Assembly: GCA_028713915.1 (NCBI GenBank)
Contig: JAQTNK010000005.1
Location: 10,913-74,912 of the forward strand
Direction of reading: 5' to 3'
Origin: Rhodocyclaceae bacterium
GTDB taxonomy: Bacteria; Pseudomonadota; Gammaproteobacteria; Burkholderiales; Rhodocyclaceae
Length of the DNA: 64,000 nt
How positions within the stretch are numbered: position 1 is the stretch's first letter; every line of letters begins with the position of its first letter. Below the pieces are notes generated by a model that was given only the letters and a program-made list of their open reading frames with translations, ran no database searches and was not told the origin of the DNA. Positions 1 to 9,425 of the stretch are shown piece after piece. The translations under genes were made by a program, and so were the position numbers.

Positions 1-918
1 TGGCCCAGGCAGGCCACCCTCGACTTCTACGCCGAAGTCGCCCGGCTGCCCTTCGACATCGTCTACCTCGGCGAGACGGTCTGCTCGCGCCGCCACGAAC
101 TGCGCGCCGACGACTGGCTCGAAGTCGCGGCGCAGCTCGCCGACGCCGGCAAGGAAGTGGTGCTGTCCTCGCAGGCGCTGATCGAATCCGAATCCGATCT
201 CAAGGCGCTGCGCCGCCTCGTCGACAACAACTGGTTCGCCGTCGAGGCCAACGAAATGGGCGCGGTGCGGCTGCTGGCGGAAAAAAACGCGCCGCTGCCG
301 GTCCGTCCCGTGGCGGCGCGCGCCGACGCCGCGGGGACGGCGCCTGCCGCCGGCGATGCGCTGGGCGTGCGGCTTCCCTGGGTTGCCGGCATGTCGCTCA
401 ACGTCTTCAACGGCCACACGCTCGGGCTGCTCGCCGGCATGGGCGCGACGCGCTGGGTGATGCCGCCGGAAGCGAGCCGCGAAACGCTGGCCGGCGTGAT
501 GGAAGGCAAGCCACCCGGCGTTGAGACCGAAGTCTTCGCCTACGGCCGCCTGCCGCTGGCCTGGTCGGCGCGCTGCTTCACGGCGCGGCGCTTCAACCTG
601 CAGAAGGACACCTGCGAATTCCGCTGCGTCGAGTTCCCCGACGGCATGCTGGTGAAGACGCGCGAGCATCAGGAATTCCTCGTCCTCAACGGCGTCCAGA
701 CGCTGTCCTCGAAGACCTATAATCTGCTGCGCGAAATCCCGCAGCTCGCCGCGGCGGGCGTCGACATCGTCCGTCTCAGCCCGCAGGCGCAGGGATTGCC
801 GGAGGTGGTAAGCGCCTTCCGCCGGGCGCTGGGCGGCGAGGCGGCTCAGCTTTCCGGCGACTATTGCAACGGTTTCTGGCATGGCAAGCCGGGACTCGAA
901 CTCGTGGAGAACCAATGA
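1..918 (+). CDS. ubiV: UbiV, U32-family protein of O2-independent ubiquinone synthesis (5' partial)
   Basis: The frame is open from base 1, so the start lies outside the window; by comparison with E. coli UbiV about ten residues are missing. 305 residues are present. UbiV works with UbiU in the oxygen-independent hydroxylations of ubiquinone synthesis and binds a [4Fe-4S] cluster. The four cluster cysteines can be placed: C28 of the fragment (ETVCSRRHE) and C192, C205 and C209 (CFTARRFNLQKDTCEFRC). Their 13- and 4-residue spacing is the same as in E. coli UbiV. A roughly 20-residue Ala-rich insertion follows residue 100. ubiT lies 37 bases downstream, as expected for a ubiUVT cluster; ubiU is probably to the left of the window. 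Confidence 0.9.
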   Translation, partial: WPRQATLDFYAEVARLPFDIVYLGETVCSRRHELRADDWLEVAAQLADAGKEVVLSSQALIESESDLKALRRLVDNNWFAVEANEMGAVRLLAEKNAPLPVRPVAARADAAGTAPAAGDALGVRLPWVAGMSLNVFNGHTLGLLAGMGATRWVMPPEASRETLAGVMEGKPPGVETEVFAYGRLPLAWSARCFTARRFNLQKDTCEFRCVEFPDGMLVKTREHQEFLVLNGVQTLSSKTYNLLREIPQLAAAGVDIVRLSPQAQGLPEVVSAFRRALGGEAAQLSGDYCNGFWHGKPGLELVENQ

Positions 919-955
919 CAAGCTACTCTTGGGGCGGCCCTGCGGAGGAACGCCA

Positions 956-1444
956 ATGACTTTCAAGCTGCCGGATTTCACCCTGCCCGCACCGTTCGCC
1001 CGCCTCGGCAGCCGGCTGCCGCAACTGCCGCCCAGCCTCGCCCTCGTCGCCGGCCTCAATCTCGCGCTCGGCCGCATGATCCCGCGCGAACCGCTCGAAC
1101 CGCTGACCGGCAAGCGCTTCGCCATCCGCGTGCTCGACGCCGGGCTGACCCTGCGCTTCGCCTATTCGTCGCGCGGCTTCCGGCCCATTTTCGACGCTGC
1201 CAGGCCCGACCTCACCATCTCGGCGAAGAGCCGCGACTTCATCGCCCTGATGACGCGCGAGGAAGACTCCGACACGCTGTTCTTCAGCCGCCGCCTGCTG
1301 ATGGAAGGCGACACCGACCTCGGCCTGCTGGTGAAGAACACGCTCGACGGCATCGACCTGCCGCACTTCGATCCCGCCCGCCTCGCCCCCGCCGAAGTGC
1401 TGCGCCGGTTGCGCGAGCGGCTCGCCTCTCCCCGCGGCGCCTGA
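956..1444 (+). CDS. ubiT: UbiT, SCP2-domain lipid-binding accessory factor
   Basis: This 162-residue protein has an SCP2 sterol-carrier fold (about residues 45-150) and matches UbiT (YhbT). UbiT is the lipid-binding partner of UbiU/UbiV in anaerobic ubiquinone synthesis, thought to present the polyprenyl intermediate. The frame is open further upstream into ubiV, but the ATG at 956 is preferred: a GGAGGA ribosome site lies about 8 bases before it, and the protein then begins MTFKLPDF, in keeping with the family length. It follows ubiV on the same strand, probably in one transcript. Confidence 0.88.
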   Translation: MTFKLPDFTLPAPFARLGSRLPQLPPSLALVAGLNLALGRMIPREPLEPLTGKRFAIRVLDAGLTLRFAYSSRGFRPIFDAARPDLTISAKSRDFIALMTREEDSDTLFFSRRLLMEGDTDLGLLVKNTLDGIDLPHFDPARLAPAEVLRRLRERLASPRGA

Positions 1445-1453
1445 GCGGCAAGC

Positions 1454-2506
1454 TTGCGGCCGGCCCCTTCCCTACTCAGCCTCTACTTCGCGGCGGCCTA
1501 TACCCTGCTGGCGATCTATGCCAGCCTGCATCCGTTCTCCGGCTGGCGCGATTCCGGCGTCGATCCCACGGCCTTCCTCACCGCCGGCTGGCCGCGCCAC
1601 TGGACGAGCTTCGACCTGCTCGTCAACGTCGCCGCCTACGTGCCGCTCGGCTTCCTCTGGGTGCCCGTCTGCCAGCCGCGTCTCGGCCGCCGCGGCGCCG
1701 TGCTGCTGGCGACGCTCTGCGGCGCCGCCCTGAGCCTGGCGATGGAGACGCTGCAGAACTACCTGCCCAGCCGCGTGCCGTCCAACGTCGACCTCGGCTG
1801 CAACGCCCTGGGCACGCTGATCGGCGCGCTCGCCGGCGCGCGCTGGGGCCACCAGCTGCTCGACGGCGGCCGCCTCCATGCGCTGCGCATGCGCCTGTTT
1901 CTCGCCGGCGGCATCGGCGATGCCGGGCTGCTGCTGCTCGGTCTGTGGCTGCTCACCCAACTGACGCCGGAGACGCTGCTGTTCGGCAACGGCGACTTGC
2001 GCGGCCTGCTCGACCTGCCCGCGCCGCTCGCCTTCTCTGCCGGGCGCTTCGCGCAAGTCGAGGCCGCCATCGTCTGCGGCCAGACGCTGGCCGTCGCCCT
2101 GCTGGCGACGCGCCTCGAGCGCGTCTCGCTGCGGGCGCCGGTCCTCGCCCTGCTCGCCGGCGCCCTGGCGGTGAAGAGCTTCGTGCTGGCCTTGAGCCTG
2201 GGCGCCGCGCACGGCTTCGCCTGGACGACTTACGGCGCCGTCGCCGGACTCGCCGCGGGCATCGGCCTCTGGCTCGCCGCGACCTTGCTGCCGGCCGGAC
2301 TGCAAAAAGTCGTGGCGGCGCTGGCGCTGCTGTTCGCCACCGTGCTCGTCAATCTCGCGCCCGACAATCCCTATCTCGCCAACACCTGGCAAACCTGGAA
2401 TCCGGGGCAGTTCCTCAACTTCCATGGCCTGACGAAACTCACCTCGTCGCTGTGGCCTTTCCTCGCCCTGCCCTGGCTCATGATACTGCGCAACGAAAGA
2501 AAATGA
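1454..2506 (+). CDS. VanZ-like integral membrane protein
   Basis: 350 residues starting at TTG, 9 bases after ubiT. The N-terminal third (about residues 10-130) has the VanZ-like layout: a short helix, the segment FDLLVNVAAYVPLGFL, then a Glu-containing helix (SLAMETLQNYLPSR) followed by SNVDLGCNALGTLIGA. These acidic and Asn/Asp motifs are characteristic of the domain. The rest is several further hydrophobic helices. VanZ-type domains are linked to antibiotic and lipid tolerance, but the reaction is not established. The stop overlaps the next ATG by 4 bases. The function of this long version is unknown. Confidence 0.75.
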   Translation: MRPAPSLLSLYFAAAYTLLAIYASLHPFSGWRDSGVDPTAFLTAGWPRHWTSFDLLVNVAAYVPLGFLWVPVCQPRLGRRGAVLLATLCGAALSLAMETLQNYLPSRVPSNVDLGCNALGTLIGALAGARWGHQLLDGGRLHALRMRLFLAGGIGDAGLLLLGLWLLTQLTPETLLFGNGDLRGLLDLPAPLAFSAGRFAQVEAAIVCGQTLAVALLATRLERVSLRAPVLALLAGALAVKSFVLALSLGAAHGFAWTTYGAVAGLAAGIGLWLAATLLPAGLQKVVAALALLFATVLVNLAPDNPYLANTWQTWNPGQFLNFHGLTKLTSSLWPFLALPWLMILRNERK

Positions 2507-2832
2507 ACGAATCCATCGTCGACCTCGCTTCCCTGCGCGACGCCCTGCGCGACTTCGCCGCCGCCCGCGACTGGCGGCCCTTCCATACGCCGAAGAACCT
2601 CGCCATGGCGATGATCGTCGAGGCCGCCGAGCTGGTCGAGCACTTCCAGTGGGCGACGCCGGAAGAAAGCATGGCGCCGCCGCCGGAGAAGCTCGCCGCC
2701 GTCCGCGACGAAGTCGCCGATACGCTGATTTATCTCGTCGAACTCGCCGACGCGCTCGGCATCGACCTCATCGCCGCGGCGCGCGACAAGATCGCGAAGA
2801 ACGCCGTCAAATACCCGGCGCCGCAGCGATAA
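2503..2832 (+). CDS. MazG-like nucleotide pyrophosphohydrolase
   Basis: A 109-residue all-alpha NTP pyrophosphohydrolase of the MazG/RS21-C6 (dCTPase-like) type. The metal-binding motif is visible as EAAE in MIVEAAELVEHFQW and DEVAD in VRDEVADTLIYLVELAD, giving the family ExxE...ExxD pattern. Such enzymes hydrolyse non-canonical or excess (d)NTPs to the monophosphate plus pyrophosphate. The ATG at 2503 overlaps the stop of the VanZ gene (ATGA), so translation is probably coupled. The length fits single-domain members; the exact substrate cannot be read from the sequence. Confidence 0.85.
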   Translation: MNESIVDLASLRDALRDFAAARDWRPFHTPKNLAMAMIVEAAELVEHFQWATPEESMAPPPEKLAAVRDEVADTLIYLVELADALGIDLIAAARDKIAKNAVKYPAPQR

Positions 2833-2859
2833 TAGCGGCGCCAACCTGGAGCCCCGAAC

Positions 2860-3168
2860 ATGAGCTTTTACAAGTACCACGTCTTCTTCTGCACCAACCA
2901 GCGCGCCCCCGGCGACAGCTGCTGCAACGCCCTCGGCGGCGACAAGCTGCGCACCTATGCCAAGGACCGCGTCAAGGCGCTCGGCCTCAACAAGCCCGGC
3001 CAGGTGCGCATCAACTCCGCCGGCTGCATGGAGCGCTGCGACCAGGGCCCGGTCGTCGTGATCTACCCGGAAGCGACCTGGTACACCTATGTCGACGAGG
3101 AGGACATCGACGAGATCATCGAGGAACATCTGGTCCACGGCCGCATCGTCGAACGCCTGAAGATCTGA
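2860..3168 (+). CDS. Thioredoxin-fold [2Fe-2S] ferredoxin
   Basis: A 102-residue protein of the thioredoxin-like [2Fe-2S] ferredoxin family (Shethna/Aquifex Fd4 type). Cluster cysteines are visible: C11 in HVFFCTNQR, a Cys pair near 21-22 (GDSCCNALGG), and C56/C60 in SAGCMERCDQGP. The C-terminal half carries the usual VVVIYPE strand and the acidic EEDIDEIIEEH helix. It is a soluble electron carrier whose partner is unknown. Its stop overlaps the next start by one base (TGATG), so it is co-translated with the hydrolase. Confidence 0.9.
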   Translation: MSFYKYHVFFCTNQRAPGDSCCNALGGDKLRTYAKDRVKALGLNKPGQVRINSAGCMERCDQGPVVVIYPEATWYTYVDEEDIDEIIEEHLVHGRIVERLKI

Positions 3169-3793
3169 TGTCGCGCCATGAACGCATTCTCCTCGACGGC
3201 CCCGCCGGCAAGATCGAGGTCTTCGTCGAGCCGCGCGACGATGCCTCCGGCATTGCCCTGATCGCCCATCCGCATCCGCTGTTCGGCGGCACCGCCGAGA
3301 ACAAGGTGGTGACGACGCTGGCGCGCACGTTCCGCGACCTCGGCTGCGCGACCCTGCGGCCGAACTTTCGCGGCGTCGGCGGGAGCGAAGGCGCGTTCGA
3401 CGGCGGCAACGGCGAAACCGACGACCTCGCCGCCGTGCTCGACTATGGCCGCGGCCGCTTCGGCGCCGACCTGCCGCTCTATCTCGCCGGTTTCTCCTTC
3501 GGCGCTTATGTCGTCACGCGCCTGGCGCAGCGGCTTGCCGCCGCCGGCCGCCCGGCCGCGCGCCTGGTGCTGGTCGGCACGGCCGCCGGCTTCATCGCCG
3601 GCGACCGGCAGTACGACACCGCGGCCGTCGCCACCGATGCCATCGTCATACACGGCGCCGCCGACGAGACCGTGCCGCTCGCCAACGTGCTGCAGTGGGC
3701 CGAGCCGCTGGAACTCGCAGTCAATGTGATCCCCGGCGCCGACCATTTCTTCCATCGCAAGCTGCACATCATCCGCCGCATCGTCGAGGCTGC

Positions 3794-3806
<13 letters not shown>
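3168..3806 (+). CDS. Small alpha/beta hydrolase (COG2945 type)
   Basis: A 212-residue cytoplasmic alpha/beta hydrolase. [16 protein letters not shown] near the N-terminus is typical of the COG2945 group. The nucleophile elbow is GFSFGAYV (about residues 104-111). An Asp in HGAADETVP and a His in [10 protein letters not shown] complete a plausible catalytic triad. There is no signal peptide. The start was chosen at the ATG that overlaps the ferredoxin stop; the frame is open upstream, but only as the antisense-like shadow of neighbours. The last 13 bases overlap the ABC ATPase gene. Substrate unknown. Confidence 0.85.
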
Positions 3807-4704
<898 letters not shown>

Positions 4705-4705
<1 letters not shown>

Positions 4706-5487
4706 TGCGCCAACACCTGCTCCGGCCGCAACTCTCCTGGCGCGCGCTGGCGGTCTGGCGGCGCAACTTCCTGGTCTGGAAGAAGCTGGCGATTCCTTCG
4801 GTGCTGGGCAACCTCGCCGATCCGATGATCTACCTCTTCGGCCTCGGCTACGGACTCGGCGGACTGCTGCCGCAAGTGGCCGGCGTGCCCTACATCGTCT
4901 TCCTCGCCGCCGGCACGGTGTGCGCCTCGACCATGAACGCCGCGTCCTTCGAGGCGCTCTACTCGGGCTTTTCGCGCATGCATGTGCAAAAGACCTGGGA
5001 AGCGATCATGAACGCGCCCGTCTCGCTCGACGACGTCGTCGCCGGCGAATGCCTGTGGGCGGCGGCGAAGGCGACGCTGTCGGGCGTGGCGATACTCGTC
5101 GTCATCACGGCGCTGGGCTTCGTGCATTCGCCGCTGGCGCTGTGGGCGCTGCCGGCGATCTTCCTCACCGGGCTGTGCTTTTCCGCGCTCGGCCTGATCG
5201 TCACCGCCCTGGCGCCGTCCTACGACTTCTTCATGTACTACTTCACGCTGCTGGTGACGCCGATGATGCTGCTCTCCGGCGTGTTCTTCCCGGTCGCGCA
5301 GTTGCCGGCGGCCTTCCAGGCGGGGGCGCAGGCGCTGCCGCTGTCCCATGCCGTGCAGCTGATCCGGCCGCTGCTGCTGGGCCAGGTGCCGGCCGATGCG
5401 CTGCTCCACATCGCCGTGCTGGCAGGCGTTTCCGTCGTCGCCTTCGCGATCGCGCTGATCCTGACGCGGCGCCGCCTGCTGTCCTGA
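4705..5487 (+). CDS. ABC-2 type permease, NodJ type
   Basis: A 260-residue integral membrane protein with about six predicted helices. It has the NodJ/DrrB layout: a cytoplasmic N-terminal segment (WRRNFLVWKKLAIPSVLGNL), a helix beginning YLFGLGYGLG, and the conserved late segment SYDFFMYYFTLLVTPMMLLSG followed by FFPVAQLP (split by one residue). It begins on the TGATG junction with the ATPase and is therefore its membrane partner. The exported compound is unknown. The gene ends 13 bases from the convergent minus-strand gene. Confidence 0.88.
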
Positions 5488-5500
5488 GCGCCGGGCCGCG

Positions 5501-6430
5501 CTAGCGGCCGAGGTGCGGGATCTCGCGCTCCAGCCTCAGTTCGATAGCGACGCCCGGCGCGTTGTCGGCGTAGACGCCGGCACCGGCCGCAAACGGCAGC
5601 CGCCCCGACAGCGCCAGCCAGGCGCCGATGCCGATGCCGACGACGAGGGCGGCGCCCGCCGCCGCCAGCGGCGAAGCATAGCGAATCGCCGTCCACGCCA
5701 GGGCGAAGCGCGAACGTTTCGTCCGCGCCGCGGCCATCTCCGCCTGGCGCCTGGCCTGGCGCTGCGCGGCGAGCTGTCCGGCGGCGGCCAGATGCTCCGC
5801 CGCGGCGGCGGCCGCCGCGCATTCGGCGACGCCGCGGGCTTCGGCCTGGACGCGGGCCGCCGCTTCGGTTTCGATCTTGCGCCGCAGCTGCTGTGCCGCT
5901 TCGTTTTCCGCCTGGGTCCGGGCGATGGCCGCCAGTTCCCTGGCCCGCTCGGCGTCCACGCAAGCCTGCGCCTGGTTGGCCAGCGCGCGTTCGGTGCCGG
6001 CGCGGATTTTCGCCAGCGCCGCCGCCTCGTTCTCGGCCTGTTCCAGCAGCCGATGCTGCGCGACGGCCTGGCGCGTGGCTTCGAGACGCTCGCGCGCCAG
6101 GCGCTCGGCCTCGGCTTCGGCGTCGGCGCGCGTCGCCGCATGCTTGCGCAAGTTGGCTTCGGCGTCGATGCGCCGGCGCGTGGCTTCGAGCGTGCCGGCC
6201 TCGCTGCGGCTGCGCCGCTGCGCCGCCGCGGCCTGCTCCGCCTCGGCGAGCTCCCGCGCTTGCCAGTCGGCGGCTTCGCGACGGGCGCGTTCGAGCGGAT
6301 CGGCCGCCGCTTCGCCGGCTTCGGCCGCCGCCCGCTGGCGGCGCAAGGCCTCCGCGGCGACACGGTTTTCCGCCATCAGGCGTGCCACTTCCTGGGCGTC
6401 TTCATCTTGCACCAGCGCGCTCTTGTCCAA
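5501..6430 (-). CDS. Ala/Glu/Arg-rich coiled-coil protein with a C-terminal membrane anchor
   Basis: A 309-residue protein I do not recognise. Residues about 10-240 are almost entirely Ala, Glu, Arg and Gln in heptad-like runs, which predicts a very long coiled coil resembling TolA-type or stalk proteins. One strongly hydrophobic segment (PLAAAGAALVVGIGIGAWLA, about residues 258-277) is followed by a short tail of some 30 residues. The topology is probably an N-terminal cytoplasmic coil with the tail in the periplasm. It stands alone, convergent with the ABC permease and divergent from cutA. Codon use matches the region, so it looks native. Confidence 0.6.
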   Translation of the reverse strand: MDKSALVQDEDAQEVARLMAENRVAAEALRRQRAAAEAGEAAADPLERARREAADWQARELAEAEQAAAAQRRSRSEAGTLEATRRRIDAEANLRKHAATRADAEAEAERLARERLEATRQAVAQHRLLEQAENEAAALAKIRAGTERALANQAQACVDAERARELAAIARTQAENEAAQQLRRKIETEAAARVQAEARGVAECAAAAAAAEHLAAAGQLAAQRQARRQAEMAAARTKRSRFALAWTAIRYASPLAAAGAALVVGIGIGAWLALSGRLPFAAGAGVYADNAPGVAIELRLEREIPHLGR

Positions 6431-6551
6431 GCTGATCTCCCCGCTTCAGGAGTTTCCCTGATCGCGCGGATTCTAGGGGCGCGCGAATCCCGCCGATCGG
6501 CTGATAAAGGCGGCAAAAGCGGCCGTCTCCGGGGAACGGCGAGGCCTCGGG

Positions 6552-6557
6552 TAGAAT
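6552..6557 (+). promoter_or_regulatory. Candidate -10 box of the cutA-dsbD operon
   Basis: GGGTAGAATC holds a TAGAAT hexamer ending 7 bases before the cutA ATG. No clear -35 box was found 16-18 bases upstream. A start of transcription at the usual distance would fall on or next to the start codon, so the message could be leaderless. The same GGGTAGAAT string occurs before ribBA and the hydrolase at 42916. Confidence 0.5.
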
Positions 6558-6563
6558 CGCCGC

Positions 6564-6899
6564 ATGGAAGTCCTGCTGGTCATCACCCACCTGCCCGACG
6601 AGGCCGCGGCTCGCGCCCTGGCCGCGCGGCTGATCGAGCTGCGCCTCGCCGCCTGCGTGAATATGCTGGCGCCCTGCCGTTCGCTCTACCGCTGGCAGGG
6701 CAGGATCGAAGACGCCCAGGAAGTGCCGCTGCTCATCAAGACCACCGCCGCCCGCTATGCCGCGCTGGCGGCGGCGATACGCGCGTCGCATCCCTACGAA
6801 CTTCCAGAAATCATCGCGGTCCCAGTGTCGCGCGGCCTGCCCGAATACCTAGCCTGGGTTGCAGCCGAAACCACCACGGACGATTCGACCCCATGCTGA
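6564..6899 (+). CDS. cutA: CutA divalent-cation tolerance protein
   Basis: A 111-residue CutA-family protein, the usual length. It keeps the family signatures: LLVITHLPDEAAARALA at the N-terminus, AACVNMLAPCRSLYRWQG in the middle and HPYELPEIIAVPV near the end. CutA forms stable trimers with a PII-like fold and has been tied to copper tolerance, though its molecular role is unclear. It overlaps dsbD by 7 bases, a pairing common in proteobacteria and consistent with a role alongside periplasmic thiol and copper handling. Confidence 0.93.
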   Translation: MEVLLVITHLPDEAAARALAARLIELRLAACVNMLAPCRSLYRWQGRIEDAQEVPLLIKTTAARYAALAAAIRASHPYELPEIIAVPVSRGLPEYLAWVAAETTTDDSTPC

Positions 6900-8692
6900 C
6901 CCGCATCCTCTTGCCGCTGCTGTTCTGGGCAGTGGCCGTCGCCGCTCATGCCGCCGGCGAGCCGCTGGAACCCGAACAGGCCTACCAGTTCTCGGCGCGT
7001 GCCCTCGACGCCAAGACCATCGAAGCCCGCTGGCAGATCGCCGACGGCTATTACCTCTACCGCGACAAGATCAAGTTCGCGGTGGTGCCGGCGACGGCGC
7101 AGCTCGGCGCGCCGAAATTCCCCGCCGGCAAGGTCAAGGACGACGAGTTCTTCGGCAAGATCGAAACCTATCGCGGCGACTTGCGCATCGTGATTCCGGT
7201 GACGGCGGGCGATGCCGCCAGCGTGACGCTGAAGGCGACGTCGCAGGGCTGCTGGGATCAGGGCGTCTGCTATCCGCCGCTGTCGCAGGAGGCGGTGGTG
7301 GCGCTGGCGGCGAGCGAGGCAGCGCCGCTGGCTTCGCAAGCGGCGGCGCCGGCCATGTCGGTGCCGCCCGCCGCTGCGCCGAGCGCCGGCGGCGACGAAT
7401 CCTCGCGCATCGCCAGGATCTTCCGGCAGGGCAGCTTCTGGCTCGTCCTGGCAAGCTTCTTCGGCTTCGGCCTGCTGCTGTCCCTGACGCCCTGCGTCTT
7501 TCCGATGGTGCCCATCCTCTCCGGCATCATCGTCAACCACGGCCACGCCGTATCGCACGTTCGCGCCTTCGTGCTGTCCATGGCCTATGTGCTGGGCATG
7601 GCGCTCACCTATGCCGCGGTCGGCGTCGCCGCCGGCTTCTCGGGCACGCTGCTGTCGAACGCCTTGCAGAACGCCTGGGTGCTGACGGCATTCGCCTTGG
7701 TCTTCGTCGTGCTGTCGTTCTCGATGTTCGGCTTCTACGAACTGCAACTGCCGAGCGCGCTGCAAAGCCGCCTGTCGGACACCGCCAACCGCCAGGGCGG
7801 CTCGCTTGCCGCCATCGCGCTGATGGGCGCGCTCTCGGCCCTGATCGTCGGCCCTTGCGTCGCCGCGCCTTTGGCCGGCGCGCTGCTCTACATCGCCCAG
7901 ACCGGCGACGCGGCGCTCGGCGGCGCCGCCCTGTTCGCCATGGCGCTGGGCATGGGCGTGCCGCTGCTGGTGGTCGGCGTCTTCTCGCGTTCGCTGTTGC
8001 CGAAAGCGGGGCCGTGGATGGAAGCAGTGAAGAAGTTCTTCGGCGTCGTCATGCTGGCCACCGCACTGTGGATGGTGTCGCCGGTAATTCCGGTCTGGGC
8101 GCAAATGCTCGGCTGGGCCGCGCTGCTGATCGTGCCCGCCATTTACGTGCATGCGCTCGACCCGCTGCCGGCCCATGCGACGGGCTGGCATCGGCTGTGG
8201 AAAGGCGTCGGCGTGTTCATGCTGCTGGGCGGCGCGGCGATGCTGGCCGGCGTGCTCGGCGGCGCCCGCGATCCGCTGAAGCCGCTCGGCTTTCTCGGCG
8301 GCGGCGTCGGCAACTGCGAAGCCGCGACGGCGGCGCCGACGTTCGTGCGCGTCAAGTCGACGGCCGAACTCGACGCCCGCATCAAGGCCGCCGGCAAGCC
8401 CGTCATGCTCGACTTCTATGCCGACTGGTGCGTCTCCTGCAAGGAACTGGAGAAGTTCACTTTCGCCGACCCCAAGGTCGCCGCGCGCCTGAAGGGCTTC
8501 GTCTTGCTGCAGGCCGACGTCACGGCCAACTCGGCCGACGATGCCGCGCTGCTCAAGCGCTTCGGCCTCTTCGGCCCGCCGGGCATCATCTTCTTCGACC
8601 GCGCCGGGCGCGAAATCGAAGGCCAGCGCATTGTCGGCTACCTGCCGCCCGAGCAGTTCCTGCCCAGCCTCGATGCGGCGGACCGTTCCTGA
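6893..8692 (+). CDS. dsbD: DsbD thiol:disulfide interchange protein
   Basis: 599 residues, full length. DsbD carries electrons from cytoplasmic thioredoxin to the periplasm. All three modules and their Cys pairs are visible: signal peptide 1-20; N-terminal domain with C120/C126 (CWDQGVC); an eight-helix membrane domain (about 180-455) with C201 (TPCVFP) and C322 (GPCVAAP); and a C-terminal thioredoxin domain with C513/C516 (ADWCVSCKELE). The ATG at 6893 sits inside cutA and directly precedes a good signal sequence, so it was preferred over the much longer open frame upstream. Confidence 0.95.
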   Translation: MLTRILLPLLFWAVAVAAHAAGEPLEPEQAYQFSARALDAKTIEARWQIADGYYLYRDKIKFAVVPATAQLGAPKFPAGKVKDDEFFGKIETYRGDLRIVIPVTAGDAASVTLKATSQGCWDQGVCYPPLSQEAVVALAASEAAPLASQAAAPAMSVPPAAAPSAGGDESSRIARIFRQGSFWLVLASFFGFGLLLSLTPCVFPMVPILSGIIVNHGHAVSHVRAFVLSMAYVLGMALTYAAVGVAAGFSGTLLSNALQNAWVLTAFALVFVVLSFSMFGFYELQLPSALQSRLSDTANRQGGSLAAIALMGALSALIVGPCVAAPLAGALLYIAQTGDAALGGAALFAMALGMGVPLLVVGVFSRSLLPKAGPWMEAVKKFFGVVMLATALWMVSPVIPVWAQMLGWAALLIVPAIYVHALDPLPAHATGWHRLWKGVGVFMLLGGAAMLAGVLGGARDPLKPLGFLGGGVGNCEAATAAPTFVRVKSTAELDARIKAAGKPVMLDFYADWCVSCKELEKFTFADPKVAARLKGFVLLQADVTANSADDAALLKRFGLFGPPGIIFFDRAGREIEGQRIVGYLPPEQFLPSLDAADRS

Positions 8693-8714
8693 AATTCATT
8701 TGAAGGGGAGTTCC

Positions 8715-9305
8715 ATGTTCACCGGCATCATCACCGCCACCGGCAAGATCACGCACGTGCAACCGCTCGAAGCAGGCCTGCGGCTCACCGTCGCGGCGCC
8801 CAAGCTGGGCCTGGCCGATGTCGCCATCGGCGACTCCATCGCCCATGGCGGCGTCTGCCTGACGGTCATCGCCAAGAAGGGCAGCAGCTACCAGATCGAC
8901 GTTTCGCGCGAGACGCTCGACTGCACCGTCGGCCTCGACGCCGCCGGCGGCGAAGTCAATCTCGAAAAGGCCATGCGCCTGTCCGACTTCATCGGCGGCC
9001 ATCTCGTCTCCGGCCATGTCGACGGCGTCGGCGAAGTCGTCAAGTTCGAGCCCATCGGCGAGTCCCATGAGCTCGTCATCAAGGCGCCGAAGGCGCTGGC
9101 CAAGTACATCGCGCGCAAGGGTTCGGTGACGGTCGACGGCGTCTCGCTGACCACCAACAGCGTCAAGGGCCGCAAGTTCTCGATCAACCTCATCCCGCAT
9201 ACCGTCGCGGCGACGACGCTCAAGCGCCTGCAGCCCGGCAGCAAGGTGAATCTCGAAGTGGATCTGATCGCCCGCTACGTCGAAAGAATGCTGGCGCCAT
9301 CCTGA
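8715..9305 (+). CDS. ribE: Riboflavin synthase, alpha subunit
   Basis: A 196-residue lumazine-binding protein that joins two 6,7-dimethyl-8-ribityllumazine molecules into riboflavin. The N-terminus MFTGIITATGKI is diagnostic, and the two homologous barrels are seen: first half with SIAHGGVCLTV, second half with KGSVTVDGVSLT. A strong AAGGGGAG ribosome site precedes the ATG. The gene opens a riboflavin block (ribE, ribBA, ribH) but is separated from ribBA by 120 bases that contain a promoter-like box. Confidence 0.95.
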   Translation: MFTGIITATGKITHVQPLEAGLRLTVAAPKLGLADVAIGDSIAHGGVCLTVIAKKGSSYQIDVSRETLDCTVGLDAAGGEVNLEKAMRLSDFIGGHLVSGHVDGVGEVVKFEPIGESHELVIKAPKALAKYIARKGSVTVDGVSLTTNSVKGRKFSINLIPHTVAATTLKRLQPGSKVNLEVDLIARYVERMLAPS

Positions 9306-9386
9306 GGCGCGGCGCTTGGGCGACGCCGTGGAGCGCTTCGGGCTTCGAGTGGCGCCGGCGGCTAGCACGGCTTTGTGGCCGCGGGG

Positions 9387-9392
9387 TAGAAT
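9387..9392 (+). promoter_or_regulatory. Candidate -10 box upstream of ribBA
   Basis: TAGAAT in GGGGTAGAATGCGCGG, 33 bases before the ribBA ATG. No convincing -35 box is visible. The 120-base ribE-ribBA gap was inspected for the FMN riboswitch core and none was found. Confidence 0.4.
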
Positions 9393-9425
9393 GCGCGGTT
9401 CCAATTAGCCTCCCTGCTGCCTACC

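Noticed and set aside
9306-9425. FMN riboswitch upstream of ribBA
   Set aside because: The conserved FMN aptamer strings (for example AGGGTGAAATTCCC) are not present, and 120 bases leave little room after the promoter.
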